A DNA stretch of 64,000 nucleotides from Corynebacterium uropygiale (lineage in GTDB: Bacteria; Actinomycetota; Actinomycetes; Mycobacteriales; Mycobacteriaceae): NCBI RefSeq assembly GCF_021568315.1, contig NZ_JAKGSI010000002.1, positions 434,001 through 498,000 on the forward strand, read 5' to 3'. The stretch's first letter is position 1; every line of letters starts with the position of its first letter. The translations under genes were made by a program, and so were the position numbers. The notes below the pieces were generated by a model that saw only the letters and a program-made list of their open reading frames with translations, was not told the origin of the DNA and made no database searches. Of this stretch, positions 32,905 through 41,999 are shown piece after piece.

Positions 32905-34110
32905 GTGAGTTCTTCCGCCAAAGGAAGTTCTTCGGTTTTAGCCCAGCCCGTTGAGGTCTGGGTTTTAACTTTTGCCTGCACTGTGTCCTATATGGGTCTC
33001 GGCCTTGTCGACCCGATCCTCCCGACCATCGCCGCCCAACTCGACGCCACAGCCGGGCAAACAGAGCTTCTCTTCACCAGCTACCTGTTCATCACCGCAC
33101 TCGTGATGTTCTTCTCGGCATGGGTGTCCTCGCGCATTGGTACCCGTCGAACCCTCATCGTGGGAGTGGGGATCATCGTTCTCTTTGCCGCCGCCTGCAC
33201 ATTGGCGGGCGGGGTCAATGAGATCATTGGCTTCCGTGCTGGCTGGGGCCTGGGCAATGCCCTTTTTGTCTCGACGGCGCTGGCCGCCATCGTGGCCTCG
33301 ACGACGCACGCCACCATCGCCATCATGTTTTACGAGGCGGCCGTGGGGCTCGGCTTCGCGTTCGGCCCGCTCGTCGGCGGGCTTCTCGGCGAGGTCTCCT
33401 GGCGCGGCCCCTTCGCCGGTACTGCGATCCTCATGGGGTTGGCCCTCATCGCGGTGGTCATTTTCTTCAAGGTGCCGGAGAAGTCCTCTGCGCCCGCTCC
33501 CCTGTCCTTCTTCGACGGCGTGAAGGGTGCCTTCCACCCAGATATGCGCTGGCTGGCGCTCGGGGCCCTCTTCTTCAACTTCTCCTTCATGATGATGCTC
33601 GTCTACTCCCCCTTCCCGGTGGAGCACGCGGCATCGGTGGCTGGGCTGACGTTTACCCCCATTCACTTGGGCCTGGTCTTCTTCGGCTGGGGCGTGGGGC
33701 TGGCGATCTCTAGCGTGTGGATTGCGCCCAAGCTGGCGCGCACCTTCGGCACGCAGAAGACGCTCCTCGCGGCGATCTCGCTCGTAGCTCTCGTCCACGT
33801 CGCTCTCGCGCTCACCTCGGAGAGCCTCGTCCCGCTCATCATCGTCGTCATCCTGGGCGGCTTCTGCGTGGGAACGGTCAACACCCTCCTCACGACGGTC
33901 TCCATGTCCCAGTCGAGCCTGCCGCGCCCCGTCGCGTCCTCCGCCTATTCCGGGGTGCGGTTCATCGGATCGGCATTGGGGCCGACGCTCGTCGGGCCCC
34001 TCGAAGGCTTCGGTGTGGCGGCGCCGTTGTGGGCTGCAGCGATCTCCGCGGTGATCGCCGTTCTCATCCTCGGCTTCTTCCTCAAGCCCGGCTCGAAGGA
34101 GTACGCCTAG
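32905..34110 (+). CDS. MFS transporter (DHA1-like), MarR-linked
   Basis: A 401-residue major facilitator with about 12 membrane helices. The N-terminal TVSYMGLGLVDPILPTIAAQ and the loop SSRIGTRRTLIVGVG fit drug:proton antiporters. GTG 32905 has AAGGAG eight bases upstream, inside the marR stop region, so the two are translated from one mRNA. Export of a toxic compound sensed by MarR is inferred; the substrate is unknown. Confidence 0.88.
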   Translation: MSSSAKGSSSVLAQPVEVWVLTFACTVSYMGLGLVDPILPTIAAQLDATAGQTELLFTSYLFITALVMFFSAWVSSRIGTRRTLIVGVGIIVLFAAACTLAGGVNEIIGFRAGWGLGNALFVSTALAAIVASTTHATIAIMFYEAAVGLGFAFGPLVGGLLGEVSWRGPFAGTAILMGLALIAVVIFFKVPEKSSAPAPLSFFDGVKGAFHPDMRWLALGALFFNFSFMMMLVYSPFPVEHAASVAGLTFTPIHLGLVFFGWGVGLAISSVWIAPKLARTFGTQKTLLAAISLVALVHVALALTSESLVPLIIVVILGGFCVGTVNTLLTTVSMSQSSLPRPVASSAYSGVRFIGSALGPTLVGPLEGFGVAAPLWAAAISAVIAVLILGFFLKPGSKEYA

Positions 34111-34158
34111 AGTCGATGCAGCGGGGGTGCTACCCACGGATTTCTCAATACGTGAGAT

Positions 34159-34188
34159 TTGACTTCCAATAGGCGGAATCGCTACGGT
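34159..34188 (+). promoter_or_regulatory. Promoter of the MHS transporter
   Basis: TTGACT (34159-34164) and TACGGT (34183-34188) are spaced by 18 bases and sit 43 bases upstream of GTG 34231, a good housekeeping promoter. Confidence 0.6.
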
Positions 34189-34230
34189 GATCCAATCGAC
34201 ACTGTTTCTCTCACGATCGGAAGGCACACC

Positions 34231-35598
34231 GTGAGCACCTCCACGAGCACCTCGGCCGCACAGGCCGCCGAGCAGCAGGGTCGCCCCCGGACGCAGCGCC
34301 GGCGGGTGATCCTCGCCTCGACCATTGGCACGACCATTGAGTTCTACGACTTTTATGCCTATGCCACCGCGGCCGTGGCCGTCTTCCCCTTCCTCTTCTT
34401 CCCGAAGAGCGACGACCCCACGATGGGTCTTTTGAAGTCTTTCGCCACCTTCGGCCTCGCCTTCATTGCCCGACCGCTGGGCTCGGTGATTTTCGGCCAC
34501 TTCGGTGACCGCGTGGGCCGCAAGGCTACCCTCGTGGGCTCGCTCCTCACGATGGGTATCGCGACCTTCATTATTGGCTGCCTTCCGACGTATGAGCAGA
34601 TCGGCCTCGCCGCTCCGGCCGCTCTCGCCCTCATGCGCTTCTGCCAGGGTCTCGGCCTGGGCGGCGAGTGGTCGGGCGCCGCGCTTCTGGCCACCGAGAC
34701 GGCCGAGCACGGCAAGCGCGCCCGCGCTGCGATGTGGCCCCAGCTCGGCGCTCCCTTCGGCTTCATTCTGGCCAACGGCCTCTTCCTTATCCTCGTTCTC
34801 GCCTTCGGCCACTCGAACTCCGACCCCACGGCCGCATTCCTCGGCTGGGCCTGGCGCATCCCCTTCCTTTTCTCCATCGTGATGGTGGCGATCGGCCTGT
34901 GGGTCCGCTTCAAGCTCGACGAGACTCCGGTCTTCAAGGACGCGATGGACAAGGGCCAGAAGCTCGACACCCCGGTGCTCGAGGTCTTCCGCGTCGCCCC
35001 CAAGCCGCTCATCGCGGGCACCTTCATCATGGTCGGCTGCTACACCCTCTTCTACCTGGTGACCACGTGGATTCTCTCCTTCGGCATCGGCTCCAAGGAG
35101 CACGGCATGCTGGGAATGCCCTACAACGACTTCCTCGTTCTCCAGCTCATCTCCATCTTCGGCTTCGTCTTCGGCATCCCGATCTCCGGCTACTTCGCTG
35201 ACACCGTTGGGCGCCGCAAGACCCTCACCTGGGTAACGGTGGCCATCATCATCTACAGCTTCACCTTCGCCTTCTTCCTCAGCCCCGGCCGCGCCACGGA
35301 GACGAGCGTCCTCATCTTCCTCACGATCGGCATGTTCCTCATGGGCCTCGTCTTCGGCCCGATGTCCGCCGTGCTGCCCGAGCTCTTCCCCACTAACGTG
35401 CGCTACACCGGATCCGGTATCAGCTACAACGTCTCCTCGATCCTCGGCGCGGCCATCGCCCCCTTCATCGCGACGGCCCTCGCCGCGAAGTTCGGCGTCA
35501 CCGCCGTCGGCATCTACCTGCTGGTCGTCTCGGTGATCTCCCTCATCGCGATCCTCACGATGCGCGAGTCCCGCCACCACGACCTCACCGCCATCTAA
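34231..35598 (+). CDS. MHS family (metabolite:H+ symporter) MFS transporter
   Basis: A 455-residue transporter of the MHS branch (ProP/ShiA/KgtP-like), which takes up organic acids, compatible solutes or aromatic compounds with protons. Hallmarks are the first-helix motif STIGTTIEFYDFYAYATAAV, RPLGSVIFGHFGDRVGRKAT in loop 2-3 and FCQGLGLGGEWSGAALL. GTG 34231 with CGGAAGG eight bases upstream is preferred over an earlier frame opening at 34159, which would lie inside the promoter. A strong terminator follows. Confidence 0.9.
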   Translation: MSTSTSTSAAQAAEQQGRPRTQRRRVILASTIGTTIEFYDFYAYATAAVAVFPFLFFPKSDDPTMGLLKSFATFGLAFIARPLGSVIFGHFGDRVGRKATLVGSLLTMGIATFIIGCLPTYEQIGLAAPAALALMRFCQGLGLGGEWSGAALLATETAEHGKRARAAMWPQLGAPFGFILANGLFLILVLAFGHSNSDPTAAFLGWAWRIPFLFSIVMVAIGLWVRFKLDETPVFKDAMDKGQKLDTPVLEVFRVAPKPLIAGTFIMVGCYTLFYLVTTWILSFGIGSKEHGMLGMPYNDFLVLQLISIFGFVFGIPISGYFADTVGRRKTLTWVTVAIIIYSFTFAFFLSPGRATETSVLIFLTIGMFLMGLVFGPMSAVLPELFPTNVRYTGSGISYNVSSILGAAIAPFIATALAAKFGVTAVGIYLLVVSVISLIAILTMRESRHHDLTAI

Positions 35599-35623
35599 GG
35601 CCCCGCGCCCCAGGCGCACCACA

Positions 35624-35656
35624 GGCAGCGTCCCGATCACCGGGGCGCTGCCTTTT
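35624..35656 (+). terminator. Terminator after the MHS transporter
   Basis: GGCAGCG (35624-35630) pairs with CGCTGCC (35646-35652), with further CCCG/CGGG pairing inside, followed by TTTT. It lies between convergent genes and may also affect the CFA-like gene on the other strand. Confidence 0.85.
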
Positions 35657-35665
35657 CGCTGAGTC

Positions 35666-37063
35666 CTACCTGCGACCTCGACGGTGGCGGGCGGTCACGG
35701 TGAACTGGACGGCGTCGAGCCACCCGTGCTCGAAGAGGACTCTGCGCAGCGCGAACTGGTACTCCCACATCCGGCGGAAGACGGCGTCGAAGCCATCGGC
35801 GGCCGCTTCCCGCTGCATCCCCAGGAAGTGCGAGTGCTGCAGCTCCAGGCAGCGCTCGTAGTGCCCGGCGCTGTGGGATTGCGCGATGACCCGCATGGTC
35901 GTGTAGCGATCGATGAGGCGGTGGACGTCCTCGACCGTCGGGTAGCGCAGATCCGGCCAGATGTAGAGCCGCAGGGCGTCGAGCGCCTCGCGCGCGACCT
36001 CCGGCATGGCCGGGGTGGCCGTGACCATCTGGATCCCCGCGCGCCCCGAGCTGCCGAGGAGCCGCTCAATCGAGCGGACGAAGGCTCGCCGCTCCTGCTC
36101 GCTGAGCAGCTCCAGATACTCCATCGAGAGGATCGCGTCATAGCGACCGCGCCAATCCCGGGCCGTCGCCACCGGGTGCTCGAGGGGCTGGAGGTGAACC
36201 GAATCCGCCACGCCCGCGAGGACGAGCGGCTCGTTCATGCTGGCCAGCATGTCTTCATCGGCGCTGAGGACGTCGACGGTCGCCCGACGCCGGGCAGCCT
36301 CGACGGCAAGAAGCCCGCCGCTTGCCGGGTACTCGAGGATGTGCGAGCCGGGCCCCACCCGCGTCTCGTCGAGGAGCCGCTCGAGCGCGCGCTGCTGCGC
36401 ATCGGAGAGGTCGGCCCGCTCCACCTCCTGGGGGTCATCGATGTGCGTGACGTCCACGAAGTGCGTCGCCGCCTCTGAGCCGCGGCCCGCCCCGGGGACA
36501 TAGCTGGTCATCGCCTGGCGTTCCGTCGTCGAGACCCCTGTGAAGAGCCCGCCGAAGAAGCTCATGCCGTCGGGGCTGCTCACGCGGATGAGCTCGGGCG
36601 GCAGGGCGCCCCCGTCATAGGGATCAAAGCGGAAGCGGGGGCGGCGGCGCCGGGGATGGTAGTCGGCGCTAAGGAGGGCAGAGAGCACATGGCTGAGGTC
36701 GCGGGCACGCCATTCCCCCGCCATCCACGATTCCGCGAGCCCCACCCAGCCGTGCTGGGCCAGGCGGGGGAAGAGTTCCTCGTGGTCAACGATGAGGTCG
36801 GCGTCCACGCCCTCGAGGCGGAGCCCAGCCTTCTCACATGCCTGAGCGAACCGCGCCTCCGCCACCCGGGCGCGCGTGGACATTCCCCAGCCAGAGGGCA
36901 CCTCCACGATGCCGGGCCACAGGTCGGGGTCGATGTCCTCAAGGTGCTCTGCAGATGTCACGGCGCTCACTCTAGCGCCCCTCTCCCCCGCGCTCCGGGA
37001 GGCGCGGCCCAGCGCGGGTAAAGGGGGCTCCACGGTGAGCCCCAGATGCGCGAGGTCTACCAT
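35666..37063 (-). CDS. ufaA: CFA-synthase-like methyltransferase, probably degenerate (UfaA type)
   Basis: A 465-residue relative of cyclopropane-fatty-acyl-phospholipid synthases, at the ufaA position next to ndh. Family features remain in the N-terminal domain (LFPRLAQHGWVGLAESWMAG) and in the Rossmann part. Key residues have drifted: the SAM loop normally GxGxGG reads ILEYPASGGLL, the FEHVG active-site motif reads YLELLS, the YIFPxGxLPS motif reads YIWPDLRYPT, and the family cysteine near the C-terminus is absent. It may therefore be inactive as a cyclopropane synthase or have another role. ATG 37063 is tentative; there is no good ribosome site. It is divergent from ndh. Confidence 0.75.
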   Translation of the reverse strand: MVDLAHLGLTVEPPLPALGRASRSAGERGARVSAVTSAEHLEDIDPDLWPGIVEVPSGWGMSTRARVAEARFAQACEKAGLRLEGVDADLIVDHEELFPRLAQHGWVGLAESWMAGEWRARDLSHVLSALLSADYHPRRRRPRFRFDPYDGGALPPELIRVSSPDGMSFFGGLFTGVSTTERQAMTSYVPGAGRGSEAATHFVDVTHIDDPQEVERADLSDAQQRALERLLDETRVGPGSHILEYPASGGLLAVEAARRRATVDVLSADEDMLASMNEPLVLAGVADSVHLQPLEHPVATARDWRGRYDAILSMEYLELLSEQERRAFVRSIERLLGSSGRAGIQMVTATPAMPEVAREALDALRLYIWPDLRYPTVEDVHRLIDRYTTMRVIAQSHSAGHYERCLELQHSHFLGMQREAAADGFDAVFRRMWEYQFALRRVLFEHGWLDAVQFTVTARHRRGRR

Positions 37064-37123
37064 AGTGATCTACTGGCTACGTCAGTGATCCATGTAATAC
37101 CGACACCGAGGAGTTTCTACTCG

Positions 37124-38518
37124 ATGAGCGAGATTTACCGGCCCGACGGCGGCCGCAAGCACGTCGTGATTATTGGCTCTGGCTTCGGCGGACTGTTCGC
37201 CGCGAAGGAGCTTAAAGACGAAGATGTAGATATTACAGTTATCGACCGCACGAACCACCACCTCTTCCAGCCCCTTCTCTACCAGGTGGCCACGGGCATC
37301 CTGTCCTCTGGAGAGATTGCCCCCTCGACGCGCCAGGTCCTCGCCGGCCAGGACAACGTCGACGTCATCAAGGGCGAAGTCACCGATATCAACATCGAGA
37401 AGCGCACCGTCACTGCCACCCTCGGTGAGTATGAGGCGACTTACGGCTACGACTATCTCATCCTCGCAGCCGGCGCGAACCAGTCCTACTTCGGCAATGA
37501 TCAGTTCGCCGAGTTCGCCCCCGGCATGAAGACCATCGACCACGCGCTCGAGATCCGCGCCCGGATCGTCGGCGCCTTCGAGCGCGCCGAGCTCACGCGG
37601 GATCCCGCCGAGCGCGAGAAGCTGCTCACCTTCACCATCGTCGGTGCCGGCCCGACGGGCGTCGAGCTCGCCGGCCAGCTCGCCGAGATGGCGCACCGCA
37701 CCCTCTCCGAGGAGTACCGCCACTTCGCTCCGTCTGCCGCGAAGATCGTCCTTCTCGACGGCGCCCCGCAGGTTCTTCCGCCCTTTGGCAAGCGCCTGGG
37801 CCGCTACACGCAGCGTCAGCTGGAGAAGCTCGGCGTCACCGTGAAGCCGAACAGCATCGTCACCAATGTGGACACGGACAGCGTGACCTACAAGTCCACC
37901 GTGGACGGCTCCGAGCACACCTTCCCCTCCTTCTGCAAGATCTGGTCGGCCGGCGTCTCCGCCTCCCCGCTGGGCAAGCTCGTGGCCCAGCAGGCTGGCC
38001 TCGAGGTTGATCGCGCCGGTCGTGTCCCGGTGAACGAGGACCTCACCCTCGGCGATCACCGCGAGGTCTTCGTCGTCGGTGACATGATGAGCCTCAACGG
38101 CCTCCCCGGCGTGGCTCAGGTCGCGATCCAGGGCGGCGAGTACGCCGCCGAGCAGATCGCCGCGGAGGTCTCCGGCCGCGAGTCCGAGGCCCGCGAGCCC
38201 TTCGAGTACATCGACAAGGGCTCCATGGCCACGATCTCCCGCTTCTCCGCCGTGGCCAAGATGGGCAAGATCGAGGTCACCGGCTTCTTCGGCTGGGTGC
38301 TCTGGCTCCTCGTCCACGTCATGTACCTCGTGGGCTTCCGCAACCGCTTCGTCTCCGTGGTCTCCTGGGGCATCAACGCCCTGTCGAAGAACCGCTGGAA
38401 CCTCGCGGTGACCCGCCAGCAGCAGCACGCGCGCACCGGGCTGATGAAGCTCGCGCGCTCCGTCGATGAGGGGGATAACCCCATCGAGCTGCGCGATACC
38501 TCCCAGTATCAGGGCTAA
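37124..38518 (+). CDS. ndh: Type II NADH dehydrogenase (NADH:menaquinone oxidoreductase)
   Basis: Ndh is a single-subunit FAD enzyme that passes electrons from NADH to menaquinone without pumping protons, the only NADH dehydrogenase type in many corynebacteria. The 464-residue protein has the FAD motif VVIIGSGFGGLFAAKEL, the second dinucleotide motif TIVGAGPTGVELAGQLAEM, VFVVGDMM for FAD, and a C-terminal amphipathic/membrane segment (FGWVLWLLVHVMYLVGF). ATG 37124 has CGAGGAG 10 bases upstream. It shares a 60-bp divergent gap with ufaA and is followed by a hairpin terminator. Confidence 0.95.
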   Translation: MSEIYRPDGGRKHVVIIGSGFGGLFAAKELKDEDVDITVIDRTNHHLFQPLLYQVATGILSSGEIAPSTRQVLAGQDNVDVIKGEVTDINIEKRTVTATLGEYEATYGYDYLILAAGANQSYFGNDQFAEFAPGMKTIDHALEIRARIVGAFERAELTRDPAEREKLLTFTIVGAGPTGVELAGQLAEMAHRTLSEEYRHFAPSAAKIVLLDGAPQVLPPFGKRLGRYTQRQLEKLGVTVKPNSIVTNVDTDSVTYKSTVDGSEHTFPSFCKIWSAGVSASPLGKLVAQQAGLEVDRAGRVPVNEDLTLGDHREVFVVGDMMSLNGLPGVAQVAIQGGEYAAEQIAAEVSGRESEAREPFEYIDKGSMATISRFSAVAKMGKIEVTGFFGWVLWLLVHVMYLVGFRNRFVSVVSWGINALSKNRWNLAVTRQQQHARTGLMKLARSVDEGDNPIELRDTSQYQG

Positions 38519-38553
38519 TCTCGGCTTCACCGCAGGCAGCGCATGTGGACGAC

Positions 38554-38588
38554 GGGCGGGCACGGCTTTCGTGTCCGCCCTCCTTGCT
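38554..38588 (+). terminator. Terminator after ndh
   Basis: GGGCGGGCAC (38554-38563) pairs with GTGTCCGCCC (38571-38580) across a 7-base loop with one G-U pair. A short T-containing tail follows. It separates ndh from the thiamine operon promoter. Confidence 0.65.
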
Positions 38589-38593
38589 AGGAT
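38588..38593 (+). promoter_or_regulatory. Candidate -10 box of the thiamine operon
   Basis: TAGGAT lies just upstream of the TPP aptamer, placing the transcript start at about 38600 at the aptamer's 5' edge. Confidence 0.5.
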
Positions 38594-38601
38594 CGGCCAC
38601 A

Positions 38602-38680
38602 GGACACGGGGTGCTCCCCCACGGAGCTGAGAGAACACCCGTTGAACCTGCTCTAGTTAGGACTAGCGAAGGGATGTCAC
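38602..38680 (+). ncRNA. TPP riboswitch (THI element)
   Basis: The conserved THI-box blocks are present in order: GGGGTGCTCC, GAGCTGAGAGAACACCC, GAACCTG and CGAAGGGATGTC. GACA (38603-38606) and TGTC (38675-38678) can close helix P1. The aptamer lies directly before thiM. The only strong Shine-Dalgarno-like sequence, GAAGGGA (38668-38674), is inside the aptamer's 3' part, so thiamine pyrophosphate binding may block ribosome access directly. Confidence 0.96.
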
Positions 38681-38686
38681 CTCAGG

Positions 38687-39502
38687 ATGACTACTCATGC
38701 TCTTCAGGACGCGGTGAAGGCTGTACGCGAGAGCACGCCTCTCGTCCAATGCCTCACCAACACCGTCGTTGCGGAGATCACCGCCAACGTACTTCTCGCC
38801 GTGGGCGCTTCCCCGGCGATGTGCGACACCCCGGAGGAAGCCGGCGATTTCGCCGCCATCGCCTCCGGGGTTCTCATTAACGCGGGAACCCCCAGCAGCG
38901 AGCAATACGACGGCATGCGCGCGGCCATCGCCGGCGCGACGGGCGCCGGCACCCCCTGGGTCCTTGACCCCGTGGCCGTGGGCGCTCTCCGCCAGCGCAC
39001 CGCATTCTGCCTCGACGCCGTCACCCGTGGCCCCGCCGCCATCCGCGGCAATGCCTCAGAGATCCGCGCCCTGGCCGGCGCGGGATCGGGCGGCCGTGGG
39101 GTCGATGCCACCACCGATGTGGCCTCCGCTCTCGACGCCGCCCGCCAGCTCGCGCGGGAGCACGACTGCGTGGTCGCTATCTCCGGGGAGCGTGACCTCA
39201 TCGTCTCTGCCGAGCGCGCCACCTGGCTGCGCTCCGGGCATCGCTTCATGCCGCTCCTCATCGGGACGGGCTGCAGCCTCGGCGCCGTGTGCACCGCGTA
39301 TCTCGGCGCCGCGAAGGAGGCCGGGATCAGCGCCCATGACGCCGTGCTCGCCGCCCACGCCCACATGGGCGCAGCCGGCGGTGTCGCCGGGTCCTTGTCC
39401 GCCGGGCCGGGGAGCTTCCACTCCGCGTGGATCGACGCCCTCTACGCACTGAGCGCTGAGGACATTGAGCGCCTCGTCTCCTGCGAGGAGGTGGAGGCGT
39501 GA
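38687..39502 (+). CDS. thiM: Hydroxyethylthiazole kinase
   Basis: ThiM phosphorylates 4-methyl-5-hydroxyethylthiazole, salvaging the thiazole half of thiamine. The 271-residue protein has the substrate motif [11 protein letters not shown], the family segment [20 protein letters not shown] and the ribokinase-like anion hole [11 protein letters not shown]. It is the first gene after the TPP riboswitch and overlaps the next gene by 4 bases (GTGA), indicating coupled translation. Confidence 0.95.
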   Translation: MTTHALQDAVKAVRESTPLVQCLTNTVVAEITANVLLAVGASPAMCDTPEEAGDFAAIASGVLINAGTPSSEQYDGMRAAIAGATGAGTPWVLDPVAVGALRQRTAFCLDAVTRGPAAIRGNASEIRALAGAGSGGRGVDATTDVASALDAARQLAREHDCVVAISGERDLIVSAERATWLRSGHRFMPLLIGTGCSLGAVCTAYLGAAKEAGISAHDAVLAAHAHMGAAGGVAGSLSAGPGSFHSAWIDALYALSAEDIERLVSCEEVEA

Positions 39503-41742
39503 GTACAGCCTGGGACCTTTACCTCGTCACAGATCCGCAGCTCGGCGGCGGCCCCGATGCCGTTCCGGGCATCGTCTCCCGCGCCCTCGATGGCGGGGTC
39601 TCCGTCGTTCAGCTTCGCGATAAGCACGCAGACGAGGACACCTTCCGCCAGCGCGCCGCCCAGCTCATCGACTGCGTCGGCGCCCGCGTCCCGATCTTCG
39701 TTAATGACCGCCTCGACTGCGCCATCGAGCTGGGACTCCACCTCCACATCGGGCAAGACGACGTCCCCTATGAGGAAGCCCGACGGCGCCTGCCCGAGCA
39801 CCTCATGATCGGCCTCTCCGTCTCCTCCGAGGCGGAGCTCGACGACATCCTCGCCCGCTGCGAAGCCTCCGGCCTCCCCCTTCCCGACGTGCTCGGGCTC
39901 GGTCCCGTGCGCGCCACGGCCACGAAGACCGACGCCGCCCAGCCCCTCGGGATCGATGGGATCGCGCGCATCGCGCGCCGGGCGCGGGCCCACGGCATGG
40001 CCTGCGTGGCCATCGGCGGGATCCACCCGGACAATGCCGCGCAGCTGAGGGCCGAGACGGATATCGACGGCCTCTGCGTCGTCTCCGACATCATGACGGC
40101 CGAGGACCCGGCTGTCGCCGCTCGTCGGCTCCGCGAGGAGGGCGCCCGGGGGCTCGCCGATCGGGGCAGCATCCCCCGCGTCCTCTCCGTCGCGGGGACT
40201 GACCCCACCGGCGGCGCGGGGGCGCAAGCCGACCTCAAGTCCATCGCCGCGGCCGGGGGCTTCGGCTACTCGGTCATCACCGCGATCGTCTCCCAGAACA
40301 CCCAAGGGGTTCGCAGCATCTTCACCCCGCCCGCCGAGGTCCTTGCTTCGCAGCTCAAGGCGGTCAGCGATGACGTCGCCATCGATGCCGTGAAGATCGG
40401 GATGCTCGGGGACACGCGCACCACCGAGGTGCTCTCCGAGTGGCTGGAGGAGCAGCGCCCGCCTCTCGTCGTGCTCGATCCCGTGATGGTCGCGACGAGC
40501 GGCCACCGCCTCCTCGAGCCGGACGCCGAGGCAGCCGTGCGCCGCCTCGCCGCGCGCGTGGACATCATCACCCCGAATATCCCGGAGCTCGCCGTGCTCT
40601 GCGAGCGCGAGTCCATCACGAGCTTCGAGGAGGCCATCGAGGCTGCCCAGGCCTTTTCCCGGGAGACGGGCACCACGGTGATCGTCAAGGGCGGCCACGT
40701 GGCCGGACCTCAGGCGGATAATGCCGTGGTCACTCCACATGGTTCCCCGGTGCGCATCCCGAATCCGAGGGTCGAGTCCTCCAGCACCCATGGCACCGGC
40801 TGCTCCCTCTCCTCCGCTCTCGCGGCCCGGGCGGCCCGCGGACAGAACCTGGTGGAGGCCCTGCGCTGGTGCACGCGCTGGCTCCACGAGTCCATCCGCC
40901 ACTCCGACGCCCTCCGCATCGGGCATGGCCACGGGCCCATCGATCACACCCACCGGGCCCGTCGCCTCTCCGCTGCGGGAAGCACCGTGGTTCCCCAGGC
41001 GGAATCCACTGCGCACCTCCCCTTCTGCGATGCCACCTCCCCGGAGCGGCTGGGTCCCGACGCCCGCGCTCTCCCGCGCGAGCCACGCATCGCGGCGGCC
41101 GGGCCCTGGACCTCCGCCCTCTGGCGGATCGGTGGGGACCTCTGGGAGGAGATCATCACCTCAGACTTCATCGAGCGCCTGGGTGAGGGCTCTCTCGCGG
41201 AGGAGGACTTCCGCTTCTACATCGGCCAGGACGCCCACTACCTCGCGGAGTATTCCCGCGCTCTCTCGCTGGTCGCGAGCAGGGCTGAGGACCCCGAGGA
41301 ATCCGTGGCCTGGGCAGCCGGGGCGCAGCAGTGCCTCGTGGAGGAGGCCCAGCTACACCGTTCCTGGCTGGCGGAACACCCTGCCGATGCCACGCGCGGC
41401 CCCTCCCGCACCACCACGGCATATACAGACTTCCTCAAGTCCACCGCCGCCTGCGAGGACTATTGCATCGGAGCCGCGGCCGTCCTGCCGTGCTATTGGC
41501 TCTATGCGGAGGTGGGCGCCGCACTCGCGGAGAAGGACCACGATGGGCATCCTTATCACTCCTGGCTCGCCACCTACGGTGACGGGAGCGAATTCGTCGA
41601 GGATGTTCGTGGGGCCCTCCAGCGGGTCGAGCGCGCCTTTGCGGACGCTACTCCTCGGCAGCGGGCTCGGGCACGTCGCGCCTACCTCAGCGCCTGCGAG
41701 CACGAGTACCACTTCTTCGAGCAGGCGCTCCGTCGGCCCTAA
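39499..41742 (+). CDS. ThiE-ThiD-TenA fusion, thiamine synthesis and salvage
   Basis: A 747-residue three-domain protein. Residues about 1-215 are ThiE, thiamine phosphate synthase ([34 protein letters not shown]). Residues about 225-490 are ThiD, HMP/HMP-P kinase ([44 protein letters not shown]). Residues about 530-747 are TenA-like ([35 protein letters not shown]), the family that hydrolyses aminopyrimidine thiamine breakdown products. With ThiM it joins salvaged thiazole and pyrimidine phosphates. The GTG start overlaps the thiM stop. A similar fusion is known in C. glutamicum. Confidence 0.93.
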   Translation: MSTAWDLYLVTDPQLGGGPDAVPGIVSRALDGGVSVVQLRDKHADEDTFRQRAAQLIDCVGARVPIFVNDRLDCAIELGLHLHIGQDDVPYEEARRRLPEHLMIGLSVSSEAELDDILARCEASGLPLPDVLGLGPVRATATKTDAAQPLGIDGIARIARRARAHGMACVAIGGIHPDNAAQLRAETDIDGLCVVSDIMTAEDPAVAARRLREEGARGLADRGSIPRVLSVAGTDPTGGAGAQADLKSIAAAGGFGYSVITAIVSQNTQGVRSIFTPPAEVLASQLKAVSDDVAIDAVKIGMLGDTRTTEVLSEWLEEQRPPLVVLDPVMVATSGHRLLEPDAEAAVRRLAARVDIITPNIPELAVLCERESITSFEEAIEAAQAFSRETGTTVIVKGGHVAGPQADNAVVTPHGSPVRIPNPRVESSSTHGTGCSLSSALAARAARGQNLVEALRWCTRWLHESIRHSDALRIGHGHGPIDHTHRARRLSAAGSTVVPQAESTAHLPFCDATSPERLGPDARALPREPRIAAAGPWTSALWRIGGDLWEEIITSDFIERLGEGSLAEEDFRFYIGQDAHYLAEYSRALSLVASRAEDPEESVAWAAGAQQCLVEEAQLHRSWLAEHPADATRGPSRTTTAYTDFLKSTAACEDYCIGAAAVLPCYWLYAEVGAALAEKDHDGHPYHSWLATYGDGSEFVEDVRGALQRVERAFADATPRQRARARRAYLSACEHEYHFFEQALRRP

Positions 41743-41795
41743 AATTGAGTAATGGATCACTCCTCCTCTGTGGTGTTCGTCATCTCATAGGGGGC

Positions 41796-41811
41796 TGTGC
41801 AGGATTCCACA
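41796..41811. promoter_or_regulatory. Candidate GlxR (CRP-type) site upstream of pflB
   Basis: TGTG-N8-CACA (TGTGCAGGATTCCACA) matches the spacing of the GlxR consensus TGTGA-N6-TCACA but lacks the inner A and T. It is centred about 52 bases before the inferred transcription start, a position compatible with activation. Binding is inferred. Confidence 0.45.
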
Positions 41812-41843
41812 GAGTCTTTGGGCCGGCTCCCACCGCACAGTCG

Positions 41844-41849
41844 TAGAAT
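41844..41849 (+). promoter_or_regulatory. Candidate -10 box of the pfl operon
   Basis: TAGAAT would start transcription at about 41856, giving a leader of about 145 bases before the pflB start. No clear -35 hexamer is seen, in keeping with an activator-dependent promoter. Confidence 0.5.
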
Positions 41850-41860
41850 AGAAGGTGCTG

Positions 41861-41956
41861 GCAGACAGAGCTGGATCGATCCATCCCACCCCTTTGATGG
41901 ATCGCCCGAAGGCTCTGCCTGCATGACCGGAGCCGATCACCACGGCACCGTGATCG
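41861..41956 (+). promoter_or_regulatory. Structured leader of pflB: two hairpins
   Basis: The first hairpin has an 11-bp outer stem with one mismatch (41861-41871 with 41912-41922) and a perfect 9-bp inner stem (CGATCCATC 41877-41885 with 41896-41904) closing a 10-base loop. The second has 7-bp arms CGATCAC (41934-41940) and GTGATCG (41950-41956). Both lie between the candidate promoter and the ribosome site. I recognise no known riboswitch class here. Confidence 0.55.
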
Positions 41957-41999
41957 ACACACACATCGCGTTACCCGCGACTGAGTGAAAGGCACCAGA

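Noticed and set aside
32965..35640. Open frame of about 890 codons on the minus strand opposite two transporter genes
   Set aside because: Highly charged repetitive composition with no domain; an antisense mirror of membrane-protein codons.
37064..37091. Two AGTGATC copies 21 bases apart in the ufaA-ndh gap
   Set aside because: The units are too short to separate from chance and no matching regulator is known to me.
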